Shown piece by piece: positions 25,777 through 33,620 of a stretch of 64,000 bases of DNA. Both the position numbers and the translations under genes were made by a program. The notes below the pieces were generated by a model, which was not told the DNA's origin, did not search any database, and saw only the letters and a list, made by a program, of their open reading frames with translations. The stretch comes from Brucella pituitosa (lineage in GTDB: Bacteria > Pseudomonadota > Alphaproteobacteria > Rhizobiales > Rhizobiaceae): NCBI RefSeq assembly GCF_003049685.1, contig NZ_PYSY02000002.1:124001-188000 (forward strand), written 5' to 3'. Each line of letters starts with the position of its first letter. Position 1 is the stretch's first letter.

Positions 25777-26730
25777 TTACTCGATGCCTTTTTCCTTGTA
25801 ATAACGCAGCGCGCCGGGGTGTATTGGAACCGGCGAGACGATGGTGCTTTTATCGAGTTTGATGGCTTTTGCCGAAGAATGAGCAGCAGCCAGCTGGTCG
25901 AGGTTCTCAAATAATCTCTTGGTCATCTGATAGACCAGTTCTTCGTCCATATCAGGACGAACGATCAGATAGTTGATCACGGAAGCCGTCACGACATCCT
26001 TGTCTTGACCGTTGTATGTATCCGCCGGGATTGTGTTGACCTGATAGGGTGCACCGATTTTCTCGATGATATCGGCTGGGACTTCCACAACGTTTATATC
26101 CACGGAATTAGCAAGATCGCGCAGCGAAGCGACACCAAGACCCGACGATTGCAATGTTGCGTCCAACTGGCGGTTTTTCATAAGCTCGACCGATTCCGCG
26201 AAGGGCAGATATTCAATCTTGCCGAGATCGTCATAGGAAAGGCCAGCGGCTTCCAGAATGGTTCGCGCGTTCAGCTCGGTTCCGGATTTCGGAGCGCCGA
26301 CGGAAAGTCGTTTCCCCTTCAGGTCGGCCAATGTCTTGATGCCGGATTCCTTGGAGGCAACGATCTGAACATAATTCGGATAGATTGCAGCGAGAGTGCT
26401 GAGATTGGCGAGCTTCTTTTTAAAGCCAGCCGCTTCATTCCCCTCATAGGCATCACGCAATGAGTCTCCCAGGGTGAATGCGACTTCTCCACGACCGCTG
26501 TTGATGAGGTTGATGTTTTCAATCGATGCTTTTGTTGCCTGAACCGATGGCCGAACCTCAGGAATGCTGGAATAGATTTTTTCCATCGCGACGCCGAGTG
26601 GATAATAAACGCCACTGGTGCCGCCGGTCAGAATATTTACAAATTCCTCCGCTTTGGCGTGCGCAGCACCAAGAACAAGGCCGAGCGCTGTAGCTAGAGA
26701 AACAGTCGATTTCCGGTTGAAAATTAGCAT
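25777..26730 (-). CDS. TAXI-family TRAP solute-binding protein
   Basis: This 317-residue periplasmic protein has a signal peptide (MLIFNRKSTVSLATALGLVLGAAHAKA) and the TAXI core: VNILTGGTSGVYYPLGVAMEKI near the N terminus, VGAPKSGTELNARTILEAAGL and LDATLQSSGLGVASLRDLA. The ATG at 26730 follows GGGAGGAGG; an ATG five codons upstream lies in that ribosome site and is unlikely. Ligands of TAXI proteins include glutamate and dicarboxylates, but this one cannot be predicted. Confidence 0.9.
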   Translation of the reverse strand: MLIFNRKSTVSLATALGLVLGAAHAKAEEFVNILTGGTSGVYYPLGVAMEKIYSSIPEVRPSVQATKASIENINLINSGRGEVAFTLGDSLRDAYEGNEAAGFKKKLANLSTLAAIYPNYVQIVASKESGIKTLADLKGKRLSVGAPKSGTELNARTILEAAGLSYDDLGKIEYLPFAESVELMKNRQLDATLQSSGLGVASLRDLANSVDINVVEVPADIIEKIGAPYQVNTIPADTYNGQDKDVVTASVINYLIVRPDMDEELVYQMTKRLFENLDQLAAAHSSAKAIKLDKSTIVSPVPIHPGALRYYKEKGIE

Positions 26731-27018
26731 ATTTCCTCCTCCCATAAATAAATGTCGTCTTGGCTATAGAACCATGACTAAGCAGGAGATTATGTGGATC
26801 AATCCCCCGCCGCATTTGAAAATGTCCTCCCTCGGAACTTGGGAAACGCTATAGCATTATTGAAAAAAACCAAAATGTTTTTGGCTGTTATTATTCTGTT
26901 AGTATAATTTCCCGTGAGCATGGTATTTTTTGAATAAATGCATGAGAAAGAGGCTGTAACGGATAATATATAAACGGAATAAGACGGAAAATTTATAAGT
27001 ATATTTTTGTTTGTAATT

Positions 27019-28431
27019 CTACTTTTCAGACCAGATAGAATAGTCAATCTTACCTTTGAGTTCAGGAAAATCATCTGGATCGAAACGTGGTTCGCCTGCT
27101 TGTTTCTGATTGAAATAGTCTTTGGTTATTTTGACGACTGTTCCAGACAGAAGTACGATGGCGATCAGGTTGACCGATGCCATCAAGCCCATCGCAGCGT
27201 CGGCCATATTGAATACCGTCGCTACAGTCGTATAGGCACCCCAGATTACCATGATCAGAACAGCGGCTCGTAGCGTGCCGATCGTCCCACGGTTATCGAG
27301 CTTCAGGAATACCATCGCATTTTCTGAATAAGCGTAGTTGCCAATGATTGAGGTGAACGCGAAGAAGAAAATGGCAATCGCAATGAAATAGCGACCTGCC
27401 TCACCAATGTGCACAACCATCGCTTCCTGCGTCAGTGGCGTTCCTGTCAGCTCTGAACCAGGTGTCATGACGCCCGACAACAGGATCATGATGCCCGTAG
27501 CCGTGCAAATCAGGATCGTATCAATGAACACGCCCAAAGCCTGCACAAAACCCTGGCTTGAAGGATGATGAGGTGAGGGGGTGGCGACCGCCGCTATATT
27601 GGGTGCGGACCCCATGCCCGCTTCGTTTGAGAACAGGCCACGCTTGACGCCGTTCAGCATAGCTCCCGCAATGCCACCAGCGGCCTGTTCGATGCCAAAA
27701 GCGCTCTTGACGATGAGCGCAATTACTCCGGGTACCGCAGTGATATTTGCGACGACCACGTAAAGTGCCATGCCCAGATAAGCGACGGCCATGAATGGAA
27801 CGACATACTCGGCAACCTGCGCAATCTTACGAATGCCACCGAATATAACGATCCCAGTTAGCACTGCGAGAGTGATGCCAACCCAAATCTTCTCAACGCC
27901 AAAAGCTCCCTGCATGGCATCGGCGATGGAGTTTGCCTGAACGGCGTTAAAAACGAGGCCGAACGCGATAATTAGGCAAACTGAAAAGATCGCACCTGCC
28001 CACGGTGCATTTAATCCACGTGAGATATAGAAGGCAGGTCCACCGCGATACTGGCCATTGTGATCTTTGATTTTATACAGCTGCGCCAAAGCGCTCTCGG
28101 AGTAGGCGGTTGCCATGCCAACGGTCGCGACGACCCACATCCAGAATAAAGCACCCGGACCGCCCAGAAATAGGGCCACGGCGACACCAGCCAGATTTCC
28201 AGTGCCGACACGCGATGCGAGACTCGTACAAAGTGCCTGAAACGGTGTGATCCCGCTGGTGTCATTTGCTGGTGCGCGCATGACAGATCGGAAGAATTCC
28301 GGGAAATGCCTGAATTGTATGAACCCAAGGCGAAATGTAAAATATATCCCCACAGCGATCAGGCCATAAAGGAGAATATAGCTCCAGAAGATCGTGTTTA
28401 GAAAATCAATTATTGCATTCAGTATGGTCAT
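27019..28431 (-). CDS. Sodium:alanine/glycine symporter (AGCS family)
   Basis: This 470-residue inner-membrane protein has about 11 helices and the AGCS signatures: TSLASRVGTGNLAGVAVAL (about 69-87), GPGALFWMWVVATVGMATAYSE and GVKRGLFSNEAGMGSAPNIAA (about 261-281). The family couples sodium or proton entry to uptake of alanine, glycine or related small amino acids. An AGGAG site precedes the ATG. It lies upstream of the TAXI operon on the same strand but 288 bp away, so it is probably a separate unit. Its upstream side borders the 28.4-31 kb region of broken genes. Confidence 0.92.
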   Translation of the reverse strand: MTILNAIIDFLNTIFWSYILLYGLIAVGIYFTFRLGFIQFRHFPEFFRSVMRAPANDTSGITPFQALCTSLASRVGTGNLAGVAVALFLGGPGALFWMWVVATVGMATAYSESALAQLYKIKDHNGQYRGGPAFYISRGLNAPWAGAIFSVCLIIAFGLVFNAVQANSIADAMQGAFGVEKIWVGITLAVLTGIVIFGGIRKIAQVAEYVVPFMAVAYLGMALYVVVANITAVPGVIALIVKSAFGIEQAAGGIAGAMLNGVKRGLFSNEAGMGSAPNIAAVATPSPHHPSSQGFVQALGVFIDTILICTATGIMILLSGVMTPGSELTGTPLTQEAMVVHIGEAGRYFIAIAIFFFAFTSIIGNYAYSENAMVFLKLDNRGTIGTLRAAVLIMVIWGAYTTVATVFNMADAAMGLMASVNLIAIVLLSGTVVKITKDYFNQKQAGEPRFDPDDFPELKGKIDYSIWSEK

Positions 28432-28640
28432 GCTGATCTCCTAATAATTGACCTGCGGTGGACCTATCTTTAGTCACGATGACATGAATTCATGCTCGGA
28501 GTATTTCAATAATTGCAATAATATTAGCTTATTTAGCGGGCGTGAAATGAATTTCTAGCCGGTCATTAGTCAACCACCGGAATTGAACAAGATAACAGCA
28601 GAATAAAGATTATACATCTCAGTATCGAAATCGATATGCA

Positions 28641-28918
28641 TTACCAGCGCAACCAAACGTGTCTGCCGATCATGACGAGAAGCCCGGTGATAGCAATGCC
28701 GAATGTATATCAGGTCGCGATGAACGGAATCCCCGTTTCTGGACAGTGAAGTGAACAGACAAGCACACCGCTGGCGCCCAATACGATGTCGGCTGTGAGA
28801 CCCGCAAGCGCTGGGTTAACGGTAGCCAGCCTGCGCATGGCTGCAAGGAGCGATTTCAGCATTAGCAGAGTTATGAGCACTATCAGCCACGGACAAGCGA
28901 GAGCTGTGCGCCCAAAAG
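28641..28918 (-). pseudogene. NrsF/DUF1109-family protein, C-terminal remnant
   Basis: The minus strand reads ACPWLIVLITLLMLKSLLAA, then MRRLATVNPALAGLTADIVL, then CSLHCPETGIPFIAT-stop-YTFGIAITGLL, ending in RHVWLRW and TAA. The RPALAG-like block, the ALHC-P-E motif and the WYT helix are typical of NrsF (DUF1109) membrane anti-sigma factors. A TGG-to-TGA change (W of WYT) interrupts the last helix, and the N-terminal two thirds and the usual partner ECF sigma gene are absent. This is my own reading of an area without a long open frame. It is a decayed fragment, not a working gene. Confidence 0.6.
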
Positions 28919-29238
28919 TAACATCCCGCCTTCATTCGGGCGAGGCACCCTCCCACTAATATAGTGCTGCCTCTATCAGACAAATGAGAAGAAGAGCCAT
29001 TAGCCGCCAGTGCAGTTGGCTGCGGTTCGGTCGGGACAGGGCGGAACTGCGGGAACCAAAACCAGAAGTAGAAATAGCGCGTCGACGTTCTGGGTCAAAC
29101 TATCGGCAAGACGGGCACAGTGGATGCTCCGCTCTGTCAGGCCTTTCCGCCAGCATTGACCATTCCGTCTTACTGTGTTTGCCACAGGGCGCATACCCAA
29201 AATCTGAAATAACCAGCAAATAGGTATCGTGCCGATAA
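28919..29238. other. Region without recognisable gene
   Basis: Both strands were read in all frames. A 79-codon rightward and a 66-codon leftward frame exist, but neither resembles a known family and neither has a ribosome site. It lies between the NrsF remnant and the recombinase remnant and is probably decayed DNA. An inverted repeat CCCGCC-TTCATT-CGGGCG-like stem occurs near 28926-28943. Confidence 0.4.
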
Positions 29239-29780
29239 CCCAGCGTTGGGCACGAAGCGTTTAAGCTAAAGACCCATGATAGGTACCTCACTCCTGAGGA
29301 GTTGGATCGACTGGGAAAAGCCCTCGGTTCGGCGGAAAGGAAGGGGGTAAGCATATTTGCAGTTGCCGCGATAAGGTTTCTCTTCATGACAGGATGTAGA
29401 AGGAACGAGGCGCTGACTCTGCAATGGTCGTGGATTGATTTCGAACGCCGAATAGCGAAATTACCAGATAGCAAAACTGATCAAAAAGTTGTGCACCTAG
29501 GTGACAGTGTATTATCATTGATAAAATCACTCCAAAAGTCGCCGGCTCACCGTTGGTTTTTCCGTCATCAGTAGGAGGAGATCGACCGCTCAGTATCCAA
29601 AAGACATGGCATGATCTTCGGCATAATTTTGCAAGTATGGCCGTGTCGTCGGGACAAAGCTTATATCTGGTTGGGAAATTGTTAGGGCACAGTCAATCCC
29701 AGACAACTCAACGATATGCGCATTTGGCGCCAGATCCTATACGCGATGCGGCAGATAGTGTTTCGAATATGATTGGCTAA
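29239..29780 (+). pseudogene. Tyrosine recombinase (phage-type integrase) remnant
   Basis: The catalytic domain is spread over two frames. The first has RYLTPEELDRLGKAL, then FLFMTGCRRNEALTLQW with the first catalytic arginine, up to SPAHRW. The second runs from VFPSSVGGDRPLSIQKTW into HDLRHNFAS, LVGKLLGHSQSQTTQRYAHL, giving the HxxR, the second histidine and the tyrosine nucleophile. One base is missing near 29553-29560. QKTW is joined directly to HDLRH, so some 15-20 residues usually found between them are also gone. The N-terminal arm-binding and core-binding domains are absent. It marks an old mobile island; no att site or tRNA was seen. Confidence 0.8.
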
Positions 29781-29821
29781 AACTTAAGCCGAACTTGCTC
29801 AGAAGATACTCCACAAACGAA

Positions 29822-30043
29822 TTAGTGCGCGTTTTTGCTGATGTTGTCGGCAACAACGCTATGATAGTCGTTATAGTCTGGTATCTCTATGTGCCGAAAG
29901 CCGTTGCGCTTGATTTCGCGATAGATCATCGAGCGATGATGACACATGAGTTGCGCAATATCGCCGAGAGGGACTTTGAGCTGCTAAAGTTCGAAAAGAC
30001 CACGACGTTCAGGCAAAGTGATTTGCGAATAGCAGTTCGACAT
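29822..30043 (-). pseudogene. IS30-family transposase, N-terminal remnant
   Basis: On the minus strand MSNCYSQITLPERRGLFEL is followed by TAG (29984-29986) and then, in the same frame, QLKVPLGDIAQLMCHHRSMI and YREIKRNGFRHIEIPDYNDY, ending at NISKNAH. The ITLPERR-LFEL-QQLKVP and HHRSTIYREIKRN blocks are the helix-turn-helix region of Rhizobiales IS30-type transposases. The catalytic DDE domain is missing entirely. The remnant lies 40 bp from the recombinase remnant. Confidence 0.7.
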
Positions 30044-30169
30044 CCAATTTTCTCCATGGTTAACGCCATGAATTTATTGGCATGTTGCAGTTTAGAATAG
30101 AACATATCTGACGGGGCTGACCATCGAAATGCGAACAAAGTCGCCGGAGTTTATCTGACGACTTTGAGT

Positions 30170-30766
30170 TTAAACCGTTTCAACACTGTTTATAAAGTCA
30201 GATACGGTCTTCATGCACAGATCGCGCTCTTCGACATGTGGCATATGGCTAGATTCCTCGAATAGTACCCACTTATTGTTCTGAACATTTTCCACATAGG
30301 GCTTCACAACCAATGGCGTTGCTTCATCATAACGGCCTGAGACGACAAGCGTTGGTGCCTGAATGCGGCTGAGGCGGTCTTCAAGTGTCCAGTCTTTCAT
30401 CGTGCCGATTACATGAAATTCAGTCGGACCGTTCATGTTGCGATAGACGGTATTGTCCTCATCCATGATCGCGAATGTTCGTGCGACTTCCTTAGGCCAT
30501 GGATTTACGCGGCAGACATGGCGATCATAAAATACGCGAGAGACTGCGATATATTCACGATCGGTCAGCGTGCTCGCTCTTTCATGCTGCAACAAAGTTT
30601 CCTGCACATCAGCGGGAAGTTCGCGTCGTAAACGGTTGGCTTCCGCCACCCATGTGTGCATGTTAGCGGGCGAGTTTGCGATAACGAGTGCCTTTAGGCC
30701 CGCAGGTTGTCCAACGGCGTGTTCTGCACCCAACATGCCACCCCAAGATTGGCCGAGATAAGCATA
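30170..30766 (-). pseudogene. Proline iminopeptidase-type alpha/beta hydrolase, 5'-truncated
   Basis: The frame keeps the nucleophile elbow [15 protein letters not shown] at its very start, the cap region with YDRHVCR, the acid in [11 protein letters not shown] and the catalytic histidine in [11 protein letters not shown], then a normal C terminus. The roughly 100-120 N-terminal residues with the oxyanion-hole HGGPG motif are missing, and homology stops at about 30766, exactly where the binding-protein fragment on the other strand begins. A 188-codon open frame from the internal ATG exists but would lack the nucleophile serine, so no active enzyme is expected. The full-length family releases N-terminal proline from peptides. 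Confidence 0.75.
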
Positions 30767-31008
30767 TGAATTACATGACGCGCTATAATAATGAGAAGGT
30801 GAAAGACCTTGTAGCTGCTGCGCGCCTTGAACTCGATCCGAAGAAGCGCGAAGAGATGTATGTTGATTTGCGAAAAATGGCGAAAGACGACGTCAATTGG
30901 ATCGACCTTTACTACAGCCCATATATCAATGTTACGGGAAAGAATATCGATGGATTTTATCAGAATCCGCTCGGCCGTTTCTTTTTAGAAGACACGGTGA
31001 AGAACTAA
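30766..31008 (+). pseudogene. Peptide-type ABC binding protein (SBP_bac_5), 3' fragment
   Basis: The last 80 codons read [40 protein letters not shown] and end GFYQNPLGRFFLEDTVKN, the usual C-terminal lobe end of oligopeptide-type solute-binding proteins. Everything upstream is missing. It abuts the truncated iminopeptidase head to head, as if one deletion removed the 5' parts of two divergent genes. Its own terminator is retained downstream. Confidence 0.75.
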
Positions 31009-31031
31009 TGTGAAAGTTTGAAACTGAAATG

Positions 31032-31060
31032 ACGGCAGCCTTTTAGGCCGCCGTTTAAAT
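31032..31060 (+). terminator. Terminator of the binding-protein fragment
   Basis: ACGGCAGCC (31032-31040) and GGCCGCCGT (31046-31054) pair at eight of nine positions around TTTTA and are followed by TTTAAA. It lies 23 bp after the stop codon and is a leftover of the once complete gene. Confidence 0.6.
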
Positions 31061-31237
31061 GTGGTGTTTGAATGGATTCAACCGTTGTTGATCCATATTT
31101 CGAAAAAACGTTAGCTATCAACTTTAATTATCACGCCATCTGCTGATTGTTTTCAATCTTTAAACCAAATTTTTGATGAGTTGCGACCTTAACGTTACTA
31201 AAAAATGGGAGAGTAATCGCACTACCTCTCTCGAGAT

Positions 31238-32260
31238 TTAAATCGTGGTGCTCTTTCGGACAATTAACGGTGATTCGATTACAGACTGCTGGTCCGAATC
31301 AAGAAGCTGTCCCATTTCACTCATCGTCAGTATCTCTATCGCTCGTTCGACCATTTTTTGGCCGTCGTGGACGAGAGTGGTAAGATTATAAGCAGCCCAA
31401 CCTGCTTCCGCAATATTATCGTAACCACCAACGATGATATCATCGGGAATACGAACGCCAACTTCTTGACGTAATGCATCCATGGCGCCAAGCGCTAACA
31501 GATCGTTTGCACAATAGATTGCATCTGGCAGTTTTGTTGTTGAGCTTACCATGTCTTTCAGCTGTCTGATTGCTGCGTAACCCGCTTCATAGCGATAGTC
31601 GCCTTCCAAAATGAACGGTGACTCAAATCCTGTTTCATCGAGGCGCTGACAAAAACCAAGCTGTCGATCAATGTTAGCCTGACTGTCAATTGGGCCGGTT
31701 ATATAGGCAAACTTGCGTGCGCCGCGCTCAATGAAGTGCTCTGCCATGACGCGCGATGCGCCGACGCTATCACAGCTGATTGAATAAACCCAATCACCAG
31801 AAAAGCGGGTGTTGAAAGAAATGACCGGTACACGCAATTGCGATAGCTGCTCCAGCGCCTCCGGACTCAGAACTGCGAGTGCGCTGACGATGGCGTCGAC
31901 CCGGTACCCTGCAAGCATGGGTACTATGTCATCGAAGGTGTGTCCACTTTCGACATGTACCAGCAAGATGCGCCAGCCTTCTGCCTGGAGCATCTTGGAG
32001 AAGGTTTCAAGAACGGATGTATAGAAGGGGTTGTATAGGCCGCCTATTACCACCGCTACTAGTCGAGAGCGATGGCTTAGCATGATGCTTGGGATGAAGC
32101 TTGGGCGATACCCCAGTTCTTCCGCTGCAGCCAAGACTTTTTTGCGTGTTTCGGGTGAAACGCTAGCGCCCGGCTTAAAGGTTCGTGAAACAGCGGATTG
32201 AGAAACGCCTGCCAGTCTCGCCACATCAGTGGATGATGCGTAGGGCTTATCACGTTTCAT
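31238..32260 (-). CDS. LacI-family transcriptional regulator
   Basis: This 340-residue protein has the LacI headpiece (STDVARLAGVSQSAVSRTFKPGASVSPETRKKVLAAAEELGYRPS, about 8-52) and a periplasmic-binding-protein-like sensor domain (VVIGGLYNPFY, ISFNTRF, GGYDNIAEAGWAAYNLTTLVHDG). It should repress in the absence of a sugar-type ligand. It is divergent from the ABC importer at 32473, and two perfect palindromes with the core TAGCTA overlap that operon's promoter. It is the natural repressor of the transport and SDR genes there. Confidence 0.92.
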   Translation of the reverse strand: MKRDKPYASSTDVARLAGVSQSAVSRTFKPGASVSPETRKKVLAAAEELGYRPSFIPSIMLSHRSRLVAVVIGGLYNPFYTSVLETFSKMLQAEGWRILLVHVESGHTFDDIVPMLAGYRVDAIVSALAVLSPEALEQLSQLRVPVISFNTRFSGDWVYSISCDSVGASRVMAEHFIERGARKFAYITGPIDSQANIDRQLGFCQRLDETGFESPFILEGDYRYEAGYAAIRQLKDMVSSTTKLPDAIYCANDLLALGAMDALRQEVGVRIPDDIIVGGYDNIAEAGWAAYNLTTLVHDGQKMVERAIEILTMSEMGQLLDSDQQSVIESPLIVRKSTTI

Positions 32261-32392
32261 TCCATATCCTTTGCGGCTTCATGTCCTGTTTTTGAACAAT
32301 CATCAGGTTTCGTTTTGCCATTATGTTCAAATGCTTTCAAGGATTTGAACTGACTTTCGCGTTGTCAGATAGCAATCACCAAAAATTTTCTA

Positions 32393-32447
32393 TTGACGAC
32401 ACGCAATCTCTTTGCATAGCTATGCACTACTAGTGACTAGCTAGTCA
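32393..32447 (+). promoter_or_regulatory. Importer promoter with paired LacI-type operators
   Basis: A -35-like TTGACG (32393-32398) is followed by two perfect 14-bp palindromes: TGCATAGCTATGCA (32413-32426) and TGACTAGCTAGTCA (32434-32447). They share TG-N2-TAGCTA-N2-CA, the A/T-flanked central-symmetry form of LacI-family operators. Their centres are 21 bp apart, two helical turns, so two repressor dimers would lie on one face of the DNA. The -10 region lies within the first palindrome. Confidence 0.7.
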
Positions 32448-32472
32448 ATGCGGGTTTTGGGAGGAAAAACGC

Positions 32473-33558
32473 ATGAGCCTAATTCGTACGACGCCATTCA
32501 GCAGGCGCGCCTTCATGAAGGGTGCTGGAGGACTTGGTGTTCTCTCAGCTTTTGGTGGATTATCTTCACTGCGCGCGCTCGCCGAGCAGAAGCCGACGCT
32601 GGTCAATGCTATTCGTTCGCTGTCAAATCCCTATCATGCAGCATGGAACAAAGGCGGCGAAGCCTTCGCAAAATCGCTTGGTATCGAATATGTGACGCTT
32701 GTTACTGAAGGCGATAGCGAGAAGGGCATTGCTGATATTCGCGCAATCTTGGCACGCACCGGCGGCAATGCGGTTATCAATATCGATCCAAACGATGCAG
32801 CCGATGCGCGTCCTATCGTGGAAGCATGCGCCGCAGCCAAGGCACATGTGCTGACGCAATGGAACAAGCCTGCCGATCTGCATCCTTGGGACCATGATCC
32901 ATATTACGTTGCGCATGTGAGCTTCGATGGTCAGCGCTATGGCGCCGAGACTGCCGAAATCCTCATTAAGTCCATTGGTGGCAAGGGCGGAATTCTGGGC
33001 CTCGGCGGCACACTGTCGAACACGGTTGCTATTGATCGTCGTCAGGGCCTTGAGAAAGCACTTGCAGCGCATCCTGATGTGCAGCTTCTGGATTTTCAGG
33101 TTGCTGATTGGCAGTCAAGCAAAGCGTTCGACGTTGTCAGTGCATGGCTGACCCGTTTTGGCGATGACATCAAAGGCATCTGGTGCGCGAATGATGATAT
33201 GGGTATCGGCGCGCTGGAAGCATTGCGTGCGGAAGGTCTCGCCGGGCAGATTCCAATCACCGGCGTTGATGGCATCGGAACAGCTGTTGAAGCTGTGAAG
33301 AATGGCGAGTTTGCCGCAACCGTTTCGTCTGATCCGTTCTGGCAGGGCGCTATGGGGCTTGCAATTCCTTACAGCGCGCGCGCTGGTGTCTTCGATCCTT
33401 CGAAAGAACCGAAAGATCATCGCGAGTTCTACGGTACGGCCTTGGTCGTGACCAAAGACAATGTTGATGATTTTTACGAAAACAACATCAAGAACACACC
33501 GAACCTTGATTTCAAGGACCTTTGGGGGCGTACAAGCGGACAGATCCGCGAGAGCTAA
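32473..33558 (+). CDS. Ribose-type sugar ABC solute-binding protein, Tat-type signal
   Basis: This 361-residue protein starts with an apparent twin-arginine leader (SRRAFMKGAGGLGVLSAFGG), unusual for this family, followed by a type I periplasmic-binding fold (AIRSLSNPYHAAWNKGGEAF, NAVINIDPNDAADARPIVEA, GIWCANDDMGIGALEALR and GVDGIGTAVEAVKNGEFAAT). The ligand is probably a sugar or polyol. GGGAGG precedes the ATG. It is the first gene of a five-gene unit (binding protein, permease, ATPase, permease, SDR) under the LacI-family regulator. Confidence 0.88.
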   Translation: MSLIRTTPFSRRAFMKGAGGLGVLSAFGGLSSLRALAEQKPTLVNAIRSLSNPYHAAWNKGGEAFAKSLGIEYVTLVTEGDSEKGIADIRAILARTGGNAVINIDPNDAADARPIVEACAAAKAHVLTQWNKPADLHPWDHDPYYVAHVSFDGQRYGAETAEILIKSIGGKGGILGLGGTLSNTVAIDRRQGLEKALAAHPDVQLLDFQVADWQSSKAFDVVSAWLTRFGDDIKGIWCANDDMGIGALEALRAEGLAGQIPITGVDGIGTAVEAVKNGEFAATVSSDPFWQGAMGLAIPYSARAGVFDPSKEPKDHREFYGTALVVTKDNVDDFYENNIKNTPNLDFKDLWGRTSGQIRES

Positions 33559-33620
33559 GCCCCTCGCAGTCTGATGCGACACGCCGTGCTCGGCGGAACA
33601 TTGCCTGACAGGAAAAGCAT

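Noticed and set aside
26731..27018. Possible small gene between the AGCS and TAXI genes
   Set aside because: The AT-rich 288 bp hold only short frames without ribosome sites or similarity; this is probably promoter and leader sequence.
28984..29223. 79-codon plus-strand frame before the recombinase remnant as its missing N-terminal part
   Set aside because: The translation has none of the arm-binding or core-binding features of integrases and lies in a different frame; no similarity could be argued.
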